NCBI GenBank assembly: GCA_021234155.1
Contig: JAJEKV010000027.1
Location: forward strand, 6,324,623-6,388,622
DNA: 64,000 nucleotides
Source: Isoetes taiwanensis
Taxonomy: Eukaryota > Streptophyta > Lycopodiopsida > Isoetales > Isoetaceae
Direction of reading: 5' to 3'
The notes under the pieces: model-generated
What the model saw: only the letters and a program-made list of their open reading frames with translations
What the model was told of the DNA's origin: nothing
Database searches by the model: none
Made by a program: the position numbers and the translations under genes
Shown here: in pieces, positions 48,831-60,670 of the stretch
Position numbering within the stretch: position 1 is the first letter of the stretch
Layout: every line of letters begins with the position of its first letter

Positions 48831-51800
48831 GATGGTTTGTGCAATTTTTATCCTTAAAAATCTTTTTTCCCATTGTTTTTCCACGAGATGGTTGGCCACA
48901 GGTATGGCAATCATCGAGCTTGCTTCCTATCTATTCCGGTTGGATAAAGAAGCCAAAACAAGATTTACACTCACCGATTCACACGGTGACAGAGCTTTGC
49001 CATGGTTGTTGGAACTCCACCAAATTGCTCTTTGGAGAGGCTATTTTTCAGATCAGAGAATGCTGTTGCGCAGCTTTCCAGTAGAAACATACTCTTTTCT
49101 AATCCAGGTGCACATTCTACTCACATGTGAAGATTCGTGCTTAAAGATATTGTAGCAAGCTCTTAGTCAGCCTAAACACTTCAGCTATTATATGCTATTG
49201 TAGATGTGATTGTAGATTTCAGGACTTTTTTGCAAAGTGGTAAGCAAAAGGTTTTGATGGCAAAGATGGGGCTCTCATAACTTATATCAACAGATTACGA
49301 AGCATATCTCCGAGTTTGAAGGTATTTTCATCTTGACTCTATGCTTAGAACTGGCTTTTTCCTTTTCTATTTTCTTCTTTGCAACATTTATGTGCCACTT
49401 CAAAACTATATTGTGGTTCAAGCATTCACCATGAGGAGGAACTTTAATTGGAGGGTTTTTTTCATGTTGGCTTAGAGGGTTTACCGTGTCATTTAATTGC
49501 AAAAAATTACGAGAAAGAAACTTCAACACAAGGAGCTGCATACAAATCTAAGTTCTTTCATTTAATGAATTTGAGTGGAAAAACTCTTCAACACAAGAAA
49601 TCCTTTGAATATATTTGATATCCATAGCAAAGGGTCTGAGCCATTACCAAAGTAATGAGTAAAAATACGAAACATCACTTACAATACATTACTGTATGAT
49701 AAGGTTATAACAATGCAATAAGACTAAATGAAGCTGGTTATTCCGCACGAATGCGGCATAGCACATCATCCACAATAACTAGTTGGCTGACATCTAAGAA
49801 TACCCTAGGATCAAGATTCAGAGTTTTAACAAATACATACATCAAATGCTTCATGGAATATAGTGTTTCTTGATTGCCCTAGCCAGGAAATGTGGGCACG
49901 TGCATGCTGGATGTTTACGAAGGCTTACCCTATATGTATCAATAGAGTGTTGAGTATATTACCTCCCCGGGCACTAGATGACATACAAATTGCAAAGCTT
50001 GCTCAAGCCTGACTTCAACCTCCTTTCCTAATTTGGTTTGGTGATTCGTATATTTGGTTATAAGATTTAGTAATGCTACCTTGAGCATATTGAGGAACTT
50101 AGGCATCCGCATCTTGGAAATGTGTAAGCCCTCTTATCCGGTTTATGGCTACCTGAATCAATGTGTCGGTTATATTCAAAGCTATCACTGTTTCGCTTGA
50201 GGATGGTTTGGTTTGGATGCACTGGTCGAACTCTGTATGCAAGGCAACTGAATTGACTGCAGCCATCATCTATAGGTGTCACATTGCTAGAACTAGAAAT
50301 GCTCAATCTGCGAAGCAAGATGGCAATTCCATTCTGTACCCACAAAAAATGTCCTCTAAAAGATGTATACTTTGCACTTTGCATGACCGCTTTTGTTAGA
50401 TCTTGCAGACAAGCATCATATAAATTTATATCTTACTAACTTGCATGCATAGACTCAGATTGGAATTTGTACATCGAAATAACACATATCGACTAGGTGG
50501 TGGCCTTATAAGGTGTTCATGTTTTCCAATGTGCAAGACATACCTTGTGGGGCAGGGATTATCAGACCATACATAGTGCAGTTTGCTATGGGTTCATTAT
50601 AGATTGTTATGGGTTCATTATGGTTGTAATGGTATATAATGGATAATAAAGGGGAGGAAAAGGAGGGATTGGTTTATAATGGATAATAAAATGACAAAAA
50701 TAAAAGCAAGGGGATGAAAACAAAGGTGCTGCCACACAAGGGGTCGCCCTCATGATTGGGAAGCAACGATTGTAAAAATGAATGATATTGAAAACAGTTG
50801 TCATAAATAAGACAAGGCAAAAAGAATCCCAAGCATTTGATTACTCTCTGGTCATGAAAACAATGTAAAAAACAAATCTTAAAGCACTCTCTATTTGGTG
50901 TAAAAAAAAGTAGAAAATGCATGGTGCTCCATAATAAATACTCGAATAAAAATAAACCATAATTTCTATGACCTCTAGAAGACTGGTCCATGATTGTCTC
51001 CAGAGAAACAAACTAAATACTCAAGCATACCTGTAATCCTTGCTACTTTCCATCTCCATAGTGTCCATTCTTACTGAAGGTCTAAGGCACCGTTGGTCGG
51101 CATTCCATGAATAGAAAGGACTACCAAACTCCATGTAATGATGGAGGGAGAAAATATTAGGAAAATAAGAACCCTATGTTTTAACCTTGGCCAAACTTGT
51201 TTCTACGACAACATATTCTAAACCCAGAGCAAAAGCGAAAAGAGCATTCCCTTGCAACAATAACATCTCTAAAAAACCAGAACAAACCAAGCCGGCAAGC
51301 AGCATATTGATACAAAAAACAAAAAAAACAAAAAACAATGCCAAGTAACCAAATATAGGAGGCATGCTTCCATCTCATGGAAAATGGCAGACCTTAACTT
51401 TCTAAAGATCACTATCAAATTTTGACCTTCAAACAACTTCCTTGAATCCCCATAAACTTCCTGAACTCAACTTCCTGAATCCCCATAAACTCGACTTCAC
51501 TGCAATTTGTCATTGCAAATAGAAAGAAAGTGGTAAACGCTGCTCTCAATTTCCCTTAGCTATTTCTAGCTTTAATCTGGCCCTCAAATCAATAACTCTC
51601 TGGACATAACCCTTGGGGCATATCCCATAACCACGTTGAAACTCACAACCACGTTGAATAAAAACAAAAACAAAAGGGCACAAAAACTAAAACAAAAGGG
51701 GACGTTGGTTAAAGAAATGGGACGATGGCAAAAAAGACAGCATGTCTCTGTGCCGGAACTTCGCCAGCAAAATAACATCGCAGCAAAAGGAGGGCGCGCC

Positions 51801-53560
51801 GGCGCATGCCATGGTTTCTGCCTGGTGCTCTTTTTTATTGCTGAAGCTTTGATTTGCATATTCTAGAATGCATCAAACTGGGATGCACGTTGGCGCACCC
51901 ATCTAATGCCATTGCATTTATCTACAATATCTATCCTGCAGAAACCGATCTTGGTATGCATCTATCTTGTTTAAGCTTTGATATCCTTTAAACTTCGATA
52001 TTGCTGAGTTTTTAGTTCCTGTATCTTAAAACTTAAATGCTGTTTACTCTTGTTTTCGCAGAACTGTGTCGCGAACTGTGATGCGCACCGGCGCACCTCC
52101 CAAAAAGCCAGTATATTTTATCTCGAGAGATCAGGTATTGTTCCTGAATTAGATAAGTGGAATTAGATAAGTGGAATTAGATAAAACGGTTTGTTGCCAA
52201 ATATTAAATACGATGGCTCTTGCTCACACATTCAAATAAACAACCGGATTGCCATAAAAATTGCTCAGCATCCAAGTTTTCCCAATCCATACATGCTTGA
52301 ACAAGGCAATATCTTAGCTCTAGCAAAGTTAGAGTGAATCAAGCATAAGGCAACATGATGGCTTTTTGAAGTTGCATGCAAGACCTTTGTGGCTTTTATA
52401 GAGGATCACATCAAGAATCAGTGGCCATAAAATTCATTGCAGATATGTGGAAAACCCGAGACACATGATCGAAACTTTTTAAACCATATTGAAGTTTTGT
52501 TATGGGTCCAGAATTGGCCTGGTTGCAAATATCAGATTTTTGTATCTTTGCCAAGGAACCAGGTTCCTGTATAAGAGCCAGGGAGCTCTGCATGTTGATG
52601 AAGAACATACATTCAGGGAAGTTAGCTCATTTCGTGGAGTTGTTAGTTTTGCTACCTGAATATCAGTTGGATGTTATAATCTCAGGCTTAAGATTAGTGT
52701 GGCTTCCATGCCAACAAAATGAACTGATTGATTCTTTTGTTTTACCTGCACGATAGCAGGCTGGGTAAGTATAAATGTTGAACCAAATCAAGTCACGTTT
52801 ATCAGTGTTTCTAAAGCAAGAGTTATACTTTTGGCAGAAGGAAAATGGTTGTATATAAAAAAAAAAGGAACCTTGCAGAACTTGAGTTGGTCCTGCTTAA
52901 CATTGCTCCGGTTTGCATTAGATTTTGCTGAATTTGAGGTGCAAAATTTGAAGCCGGTTCATTTAGATTTATTGTTACTGATATCGTTGAATATGTTTGT
53001 GGTGCAATATTTTGACTGGAAAATTTGCTGAAAGCATAAATGCAACATTCAGTAAAGGGTATATATATCATGACGGAATACTTTTATTAGTTTGTCCTTC
53101 GCTTATGCTTCGCTTCGGGTGCTCATTTATTTGTTTGATTTTTTTACACAAAAATCGTTCTTGTCCTTCTTTTTGTTGTTCTTGGCAGAAGGCATATCTG
53201 AGGGCAGAACAAGATATCCATTCAATGAATAGTTTTTGTTATGTTGCTGCAGAAAAGGTATTCATTGCATCTGATCATTACCATCTTGAATTATATATGC
53301 ATTGAAATTTGAAAATGCTGTCCTCTTTTGTGTTCCTTGAATGCATCAATTTAACTAAGTTACTAATGCATTCCAAGCGTTATGGACTTCATGCACTATG
53401 CCAGATATGACAACATGTATAATGCAGTTTCCTTACAGTGCCCATGGGATAGCATCTTCAAGTTTTGTAGTTTAATGACCCTGGCATTTGATGGATAAAG
53501 GGCAGAAGATCTTGAAACGATAATGTCGGACAATTAGATTGCCTATGGGTTTGTGCTATA

Positions 53561-53694
53561 GGTTCTTTAGCCATGAACATAATTACTAGTTTTGAATATT
53601 CAATTCCAAGTGGTAAAAAATTGGCTGTGGGGGTTCTTTAACTATGAAGATAGTTACTAGTTTTGATTATTCAATTCCATGTGGTTAAAAGTCT
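53561..53694. repeat. tandem duplication, ~72-bp unit
   Basis: GGTTCTTTA...TATGAA..TA.TTACTAG and TTTTGA.TATTCAATTCCA recur once with a few differences. Confidence 0.85.
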
Positions 53695-53716
53695 GCATTG
53701 TGTTTTATTAGTGGAT

Positions 53717-53780
53717 ACAATGTTAGTTGATGTGTAGAAACCTATTATACAATGTTAGTTGATGTGTAGAAACCTATTAT
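53717..53780. repeat. tandem duplication, 32-bp unit
   Basis: CAATGTTAGTTGATGTGTAG followed by AAACCTATTATA occurs twice in a row without differences. Confidence 0.92.
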
Positions 53781-54825
53781 AGGAAGCCATAAATAATGAG
53801 CAAACATCTATAGTGGATGGTTTGGCTTGTTGATGTCTTTCATGATTGATTATTGATTGATTATTGTATGCTGCATAGGGTTGATCCAATTCCAGAATAA
53901 AGTGCTAATGCTAAGTTTAATCTTCGCTTTGTATAAGCTACATTAGTTATTGCATTAGTCTTGCGTACTTTTTGAGAAATATCTCGATAATATTGTAATT
54001 GTAAGCGGCTTTACGCTAATATTTGTAGTATATCTTTTTATACTTTTGGCAATCGTTCAAATACCAAAGGTCCATATAAAACTAACAGATGCAGAGTCGA
54101 GCCTAGAGTCGAGCCTAGGGGACAGTGCGTTTATAGGATTTCATAAGGTTTTTAAATGATTGTGTTCTACATTTACAAAGGTGTACTGAAAGAATAGAAT
54201 AGAATGAAAGGAGATGACAAAGAAATGTAGTAAAGATGCCATTCCTCAGCAGACAAAACACTTGACAATCGCAATCCACCAAGCACAAAAACCATTGGAT
54301 TATGAAAATGCACCAAAGCTATAAGCAAATGTTATACTATGAAAGTGATCATTCAAAAGCAGATGCAAGCATGGACTTCTCAAACCTTGCTTTGTATTTA
54401 TAGAAGAGACGACATTGATTTTGCTCCAACCGATGGTTCCGGGCTTCAACAAGAAGGCTAGATTACAACCATTTGAAAATAGAAGTAAAATGTTTTTCTT
54501 GCTCCACCATTACACAACCCATGTGACAATTTTTTGCGCTCCCTTCCGGGGGCGCACGGGACTCACATTCCTTAGTAGAATGATGAAAGAATGTGTAGAC
54601 ATAACAGTTCTATTGTTAAAAGATATAAAGCCAAGATCTTTTCTCACAAGCATTGGTGAAGCCATAAATACCAAAATCAACTGGCACTACGTGCAGAAAT
54701 CTGGCCGATATAATGAAAAACCCTCTAAGCCTCACCAAAAAAACCCTCCAAAAATTCGGACTCCACCATGAGATGGATAAAAAATAATTGATATAACTGT
54801 TAATTAACAGAGACACATTTAATAA

Positions 54826-55336
54826 TTCAATCTTTGACAGAGCCATAATAACTCTGTTGCGATCCTAGCCTCCTAGCAAGTCCTATGAGCCACGAAATAT
54901 GCAAATCCTGGAAGGCGATTACATGTTCTTTAGATTGCAGTTCAACTAATGCCTGTCACATTATATACTTCCAAAGCACTATAAAAGGAAGTGTCCTTTA
55001 TGCTGGACTATGACGTGTAGTAGCAGTTATTGAAGTTCAACCTTTGACAGAGCCATAATACTCTACTACAGGTCCTAGCCTCCTAGCAAGTCCTATGAGC
55101 CATGAAATATGCCAATTCTGAAAGATGATTACATGTTCTTAAGATAGCAGTTCAATATAAAGATTTGATTCTGGTAAAATGCAAAACCGTTAAACAACGA
55201 AAACCGAATGTGGATTAATAAAAATAGAAGATCCTTTTGAACTAATGCCTGTCAGATAATATACTTTCAAAGCATTGTAAACTATAAAAGGAATTGCTCT
55301 TTATACTAGACTATGATGTGTTATGGCAGCTATTGA
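54826..55336. repeat. tandem duplication, ~210-bp unit, second copy with insertion
   Basis: Units 54826-55035 and 55036-55336 share TTTGACAGAGCCATAATA, CCTAGCCTCCTAGCAAGTCC and GAACTAATGCCTGTCA blocks. The second unit holds about 85 extra bases (about 55157-55240). Confidence 0.88.
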
Positions 55337-56130
55337 ACACATCACCCTCAGACAACGGTGTGAGCCCCTTGAATTTTTGCATTCATCTCAAACATATCTA
55401 CGTTTGGCATTGTTGGTGCGACAAATTTGTGTTCTTAAGTTAGACATTGAGAAAGCACACTCTTATGCTTTCAGCACTTTGAAATTTTTGCTATGCAATT
55501 AAAAGTAAGTAGTGGTAAGGAGAGTGGGAGAGATTCAAAGTCATAGGATGACACTTACAGGCCAAGATTTACAACTTTGCTCATGGGCTTGCTGGTTGCA
55601 TTATGGCCTCTATCATCGAATTGTGCTATATTTTTTGGTGTATAATATACTGAACGTTTTTCAGTGGTTTTAATGGCATTGCATATTCCAATGGTTGAAT
55701 ACAATGGTTGAATAATCAAAATTAAAGCACTTAAACATAGTAATATCCCATGCATAGTAATGAGGCCATTCCTCACTACTATATCGTATTCCAGTCCATT
55801 TGTTTCTATGTTTCTTGCGCAGCCACACCGGACATGCATCAAAAGTAAATGCATATATGAAACTATCAGGGATTAATGCTAGTAATTGCATCTCCTACAA
55901 GAAGGCAACTATTTCAAGGAAATGAAAGGAACATGATGAAGCTCCATGCTGTTCTATACATCAAAGCGATATCTATCAAACCGAATATATGTCCATGTAT
56001 CTGCAAACCACCCCAAAATAGAGCATTCAAGTTGGCCTGCACATGAAGTAGAATCACACAAGTTGCCCTTGTTTGCCTTGTTTATTTAAAGGAATAAACT
56101 TTAGTTAGACGATAAGGCTCAAGTTCCGCA
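55337..56130. other. intergenic, nothing recognised
   Basis: Short chance frames only. Confidence 0.4.
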
Positions 56131-56232
56131 AAAGTGGCCCTTTATCTTTATCTTTTCGTACCCTTGTACCTAAGCAAGATTCAAAGTGGCCCTTATCGTT
56201 ATCTTTTTCTACCCTTGTACCTAAGCAAGATA
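56131..56232. repeat. tandem duplication, ~52-bp unit
   Basis: AAAGTGGCCC...TTATCTTTT followed by ACCCTTGTACCTAAGCAAGA occurs twice. Confidence 0.88.
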
Positions 56233-56645
56233 AATTCTTCCATCAATTTGACTGGGACATTATAGTGTCGATAGACATATTAACATGATTGGCAAATGTG
56301 ATGGCCATAACGATTGTTTAAAGAGTGCAACGTGATTGTTGAGCTCGACTAGTTCAGCATATATCCATACGAAGAAACAATTTTCTGTTGTTCATCCAAA
56401 TGACCCAAGTGTTCATTAAACCCTATGCAATCATTTATGTATATGTTTCTAACATTGCATGTTGTACTTATACAAGATATGTGCTTAGTTATCAATCCAT
56501 GTACTATCTCTATAGACACAACCTGATTGGGGAATACACGCAATCTGATGTTAAAATAAACACTAATACTCGGAAGCATATGTTACAAAATTTGTTATCT
56601 GTGGGGAGGAGAAGACCTTTCTGTATACAAGAATCACCTGCTGCC
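56233..56645. other. intergenic, nothing recognised
   Basis: A 103-codon plus-strand frame (56388-56699) overlaps the LINE fragment on the other strand and looks like chance. Confidence 0.4.
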
Positions 56646-57053
56646 TCAAATTCCGGGGTGGAAGCAGTGCCGACGCGTGAAGCGCGGAGGCGCTGCTGAC
56701 AACAACAAGCATTTAAGTTTCTGTGCATCTTCTTCTAATATTCCTGACCAGTTCGCTTGTGTAAGGAGTTCTTCCACTGATTTTTTATATGCAAGGTTAT
56801 GCTCATAACGTACTTTCAGCTTGGGATGAAAGCTTTGCATTTGCATCCCTGAAGTTGTTAGCAGCTTTAGTACCATATGCAATGGTGCGTGATCCGATTC
56901 ATGCGGTTTGTCTCCAACAAAAAAATTTGTAACCAGCTCCTTATTTTTTGCAATTAGATAATCTATCGTACTGGCACCTGCATGATTATAGTATGTGAAT
57001 TTCCCAGAATGTCTGAGAGAAGCTTGCCTATGATGGTATCCCTTTTTTGTCAC
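56646..57053 (-). pseudogene. LINE endonuclease C-terminal fragment
   Basis: The frame reads GKFTYYNHAGASTIDYLIA then FFVGDKPHESDHAPLHMVL, the last two blocks of endonuclease/exonuclease/phosphatase-fold nucleases of non-LTR elements, with the catalytic S-D-H triplet. It continues into a charged linker (YEHNLAYKKSVEELLTQ). The wording differs from the L1-type ORF2 at 38613-42412, so a different LINE clade is likely. No RT follows downstream. It is a fragment. Confidence 0.7.
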
Positions 57054-58008
57054 ATTCTACATCGTTTCCGCATCAGACCATCATCAGAGCAGAGTTTTCT
57101 GTAACAGACCATCACCAAGCAGAGAACTGCACTAGAGTTCTACAAATGCAGGAGCATCTAGAGCAGTTGTGCATAGACATCTCTGAACGATTTTTGAAAA
57201 TTCTCTGAGAAAATGCTAACTATACATTAAATGCATATTAGAACGCACTCAAGATTGTAACATATTATTAGCATACTATATGCATTAACAATTGCATGTT
57301 CAATAAGAAGCAATTTCACAAGCAAGTTCAATTCTCATAGGTATTTCTACTATAGCAATGCAAAACGCTATTTTCAACTTTGATTCAATCATTCAACTGG
57401 GATTAAAACGGATTACAACTTTCCCCTTGGGCCAATACCAACTGCTTATCTGCTCTCCTCATTAAGACGATTCTCTGCTCTTATATCTTGATCGATTTCC
57501 TATCGGTTCGGGATCAACTTTTCTTTCTTACTATCTATGGTTTATCAATGTCATTGTTTTATTTGACCGACATCCCATTTCTTTGTATAGTCTATAACCG
57601 ACCAATTTATCAGCATCACATACTATATCTAATTTCTGCTTATTATTTCACTCAATGGTCTTCTTACCACATAGTCCCAATGGTTTTCTTGCCCCATAGT
57701 CTCAAGGTTAACCATTTAGGTTAAGCCAGCATCTTTAAGTCTTCTGAACTTCATTCTCATGATAATACTGATTCACCTTATAATGTTAATTCATGATACT
57801 AACAGTTTCATTCCCCCTTCATGAATTAATATTGAATTGAAACATATTATTCAACTGTACTGAAACACATTAACTTTCACTGCAACTGTAACTTCTGTGC
57901 TTCCACTATTTCTGTGTAGTATCCTGCCATACTTCAAAACTGTTGTATGCTGTTTTTTTTAATATTGGTCGTGTTTATTCTATTCAACATACTCATCACT
58001 TATGAACT

Positions 58009-58011
<3 letters not shown>
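57054..58011. other. intergenic, nothing recognised
   Basis: AT-rich, no gene. A 78-codon plus-strand frame (57488-57724) has no recognisable feature. Confidence 0.4.
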
Positions 58012-58042
<31 letters not shown>

Positions 58043-58915
58043 AAGAACGACAATTTATTATCAAGGAAAATCAAGATACATACAAGAGACCTGTGACATG
58101 GGACTCAAAACCTAGAGGATGAAATAGTCCACTAAGCAAAACCACCCATACACAGAGTATAATCATAATCCTTGTGCCACCTTAAGGCGTTTAATGGCCT
58201 CATCACAGTCATCATGTTCTACATCATCGAGATGATCATCAACAGACATCAAATTCTCGTGCCATTGAATAGGATAGCCTCATGAGATGATATCACAGAC
58301 TTCTTTCTCGTTGCCTTCTTCCAATTGACTTGTTGCCATGACTCTTTAGCGCACTGAAGATTAGGACCATCAGCCATAACAACCTCAGAAGCATGAGAGG
58401 CAGAAGCAGCAACGTGGAGAGTAGTAGGAACTATAGCTACAGTTGATGGTGCTAAGGATGACACCATCGGAACTGTATCTAGAGCATCTTCCATAGCCGA
58501 GGAATGCAAAGCAACCGGCAAACGTTGATCATGTATAGATGAAGAAATAACAATGGGAGCTTGAACTTGGGAAGAATGTTGAACAGATGCCTGAGACGCA
58601 CGAGTACCTCGACGAAAGCTAACAAAAGCTTCCTTATCAGGAAACAAACGGGCTAATTCTGGACCATTCAGAAGCTTCAGATCCAGCTTTTTATACCAAG
58701 GCCCGCTCTTCACAACTATACAATCTGGTAAAGGCGAGTCCACTAGCATAGAAACACAAATTCTTGGACCATTCATGATGGAGTGTGAGATATGAACCCC
58801 AAGTCCCGTTACCTTTCTCATATGTTTCACCTTTAATGCCACTACATTCTTCATCCATATCTGTTGTAACACATCTATCTTTAGTTCTTCTTCTACTTTT
58901 TTACTCTTTTCCTAA
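58012..58915 (-). mobile_element. non-LTR retroposon with ORF1-like frame and 30-A tail
   Basis: A 30-base T run (58012-58041, plus strand) marks a minus-strand poly(A) tail. Upstream on the minus strand is a 207-codon frame (58872-58249) with a basic start (LKVKHMRKVTGLGVHISH), a phrase like the segment before the knuckle of plant LINE ORF1 proteins (ICVSMLVDSPLPDCIVV), and a Ser/Ala-rich tail. No reverse transcriptase lies between the frame and the tail, so the copy is either internally deleted or a non-autonomous derivative. It interrupts or abuts the copia fragment at 58920. Confidence 0.6.
58249..58872 (-). pseudogene. LINE ORF1-like protein fragment
   Basis: The 207 codons have no ATG at the drawn start (the frame is open upstream to about 58905, beginning KKVEEELKIDVLQQIW). 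The sequence MNGPRICVSMLVDSPLPDCIVVKSGPWYKKLDL resembles LINE ORF1 after the DUF4283-type domain; a CCHC knuckle that normally follows is absent. Its tail ends AILFNGTRI at the stop. The function in an intact element would be RNA binding. The identification rests on wording alone. Confidence 0.45.
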
Positions 58916-59570
58916 TTTTCTACTTTTAGTGTGCCATGTAGAACATCTTGTTCTTGAACATAATGTTTTCATCAAATGTCACATCTCTACTGATAATTAT
59001 TCTTCTTTCTTCATGATCATACATTTTATAGGCCTTAGAGACCTCATCATATCCCACCAAGAAACATATAAATGCCCTATCATCTAATTTTCTTCTTAAT
59101 TCCTTGGGAACATGCACAAAGGCAGCACATCCATACACCCTAAAACTTTCATATGTCACCTTTCTTCCATTCCATATTTCTTTTGCTAAATTTCCTGCTA
59201 GACTTGCTAGTGGTAATCTGTTCTGAATGCACAGTCGTATGCACCGCTTCTTCCCATAAATAGTTTGAAAGACCCGTATGCTTTAACATGGCTCTCACAG
59301 AGTCTAAAATGGTCCGTTTCTTTTGTTCTGCAACTCCATTTTGCTATGGTGAATATCGACAAGTCAATTGTCTTTTAATTCCCTTCTTTGAGCAATAATT
59401 TTTGAACTCATCAGGCATATATTCCCCACCTTGATCAGACCTAATGCACTCGATTTTCTTGTTTGTTTCCTTCTCCATTTCTGCCTCAAACAACTTAAAA
59501 ACATCAAAAGCCTGATCCTTAGTTCTAATTGTCCTTCTAGAATAGTCATCAATAAATGTTATAAAATACC
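58916..59570 (-). pseudogene. copia integrase fragment, second lineage
   Basis: Minus-strand pieces match the integrase of copia element 4186-9929: FITFIDDYSRRTIRTKDQAFDVFK, CIRSDQGGEYMPDEF, the QNGVAE.K block, then 59159-58926 with FRVYGCAAFVHVPKELRRKLDDRAFICFLVGYDEVSKAYKMYDH. Stops and shifts separate them. It is cut by a retroposon tail at 59571 and bordered by another retroposon at 58915. The rest of the element is not found in the window. Confidence 0.82.
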
Positions 59571-60280
59571 TTTTTTTTTTTAGGGTAAGAGTATATATGA
59601 TAATAATATAACAAATTTTACAATGACCTCCCCATGGTGGTCTAGATAGAAATTGTCACATTACTTATCCCTTCCTGAAGGGAAGCCCAACGAAAGAATT
59701 GTATCTTCCTAGAGCATAAAGAAATCCAAGAGTTGGCCAGCAGTACCTTGGTCTCTTCCTGGTTTAGCCCTAGCTTATCCACCGCTTTTAATGGTGATGG
59801 TGACATCAGTACCATAAATTGTTCTAGTACACATGTATTATCGTTGATGGGCGCTCTAATCAATTCCCAGCCATTAGATAGGGGAATATTCCGAGGGATA
59901 TGCCCTCTAGTGCGATCCCATCCCTACACCTCATCGGGAGATGGGGTCAAACGCTGATGTGGCTCTATTCCTAAGGGGCCGTTGACATCCATTGCAAGGG
60001 ATTTTGATGTGAATTGACTTCAAAGTAGCAACTGCCACTATTCCAGGCACTAAAGCAGTAGCGTCTCCTGCAACTAAATTAGTAGGCAGTGAGGTTTCTC
60101 CCACAAGCTTCCCTGATACAGTGGCGAAGCAGCCCAACAGTTTGGGAGCCGTCAAATCCGAGGCTCTTGAGCACCTGCAAAGAGAATGGACAAGCAAACT
60201 GGGGGATTTGAACCCCCTGCCACCGCATTTTCCCATGCTTTTTCTAACTGTCATGTCTGATCATGCAGACAATGCTACCT
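59571..60280 (-). mobile_element. candidate tRNA-derived SINE-like retroposon, ~700 bp
   Basis: It ends with an 11-A tail on the minus strand (T run 59571-59581) placed inside copia integrase. Near its other end, 60198-60214, the minus strand reads GGGGGTTCAAATCCCCC, a T-arm hairpin with the pol III B-box GGTTCAAATCC. No A box was found. Frames inside (60254-59931, 59863-59642) are open but unrecognised. The element may instead be a truncated LINE; the 5' limit is uncertain. Confidence 0.4.
60197..60278 (-). repeat. T-arm-like repeat, copy 1
   Basis: About 80 bp, matching 60593-60670: GGGGGATTTGAACCCCCTGC, ATTTTCCCAT, TGATCATGCAGACAATG. Confidence 0.85.
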
Positions 60281-60592
60281 AAGTTTCATTGACTTTGCAT
60301 ACGAAATTGCTAATGCACAAAGTGCATGAGTTCAGATTACATACCCTTTACCTGTGAATGAAGAGCAAGAAGAAGCCAGGGCATGTAAATTCGCCACTGT
60401 ATAGCAGTGAATAGAAATTGAATAAAAAGAAAGCGAACAGATAATTCTGCATGGAGCCCAAATTAGAACACAGAAACAGCCATGCATCTTAAAATAGAAA
60501 ATAGTGCAAGAAAAGCTTCCTGTGTACATACCTGAGGCAAGCGTTCACATCCACCATAGAAGCCTGAAGCAGAAGTGCACCTGGAATGAACC

Positions 60593-60670
60593 GGGGGATT
60601 TGAACCCCCTGCCAATGCATTTTCCCATCCTTTTTTTAACTTTCATGTTTTATCATGCAGACAATGAGCA
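60593..60670 (-). repeat. T-arm-like repeat, copy 2
   Basis: Second copy, 396 bp away in the same orientation, with the same hairpin and B-box-like core. Confidence 0.85.

Larger units (their letters stand above)
48831..54825. other. unassigned ~6 kb, possible untraced exons
   Basis: No protein family was recognised. Frames at 48832-49155, 50076-50384 (minus), 52502-52756 and 52831-53031 have protein-like composition. Two of several exon-like segments are 52877-52939 and 53187-53255, each preceded by a T-rich ...GCAG or GGCAG and followed by GT. They could belong to one plus-strand gene, but I could not join them into a model. Small tandem repeats lie at 53561-53694 and 53717-53780. Confidence 0.3.

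Noticed and set aside
60197-60214. Functional tRNA gene
   Set aside because: Only a T-arm-like hairpin is present; no acceptor stem, A box or anticodon arm could be folded around it.
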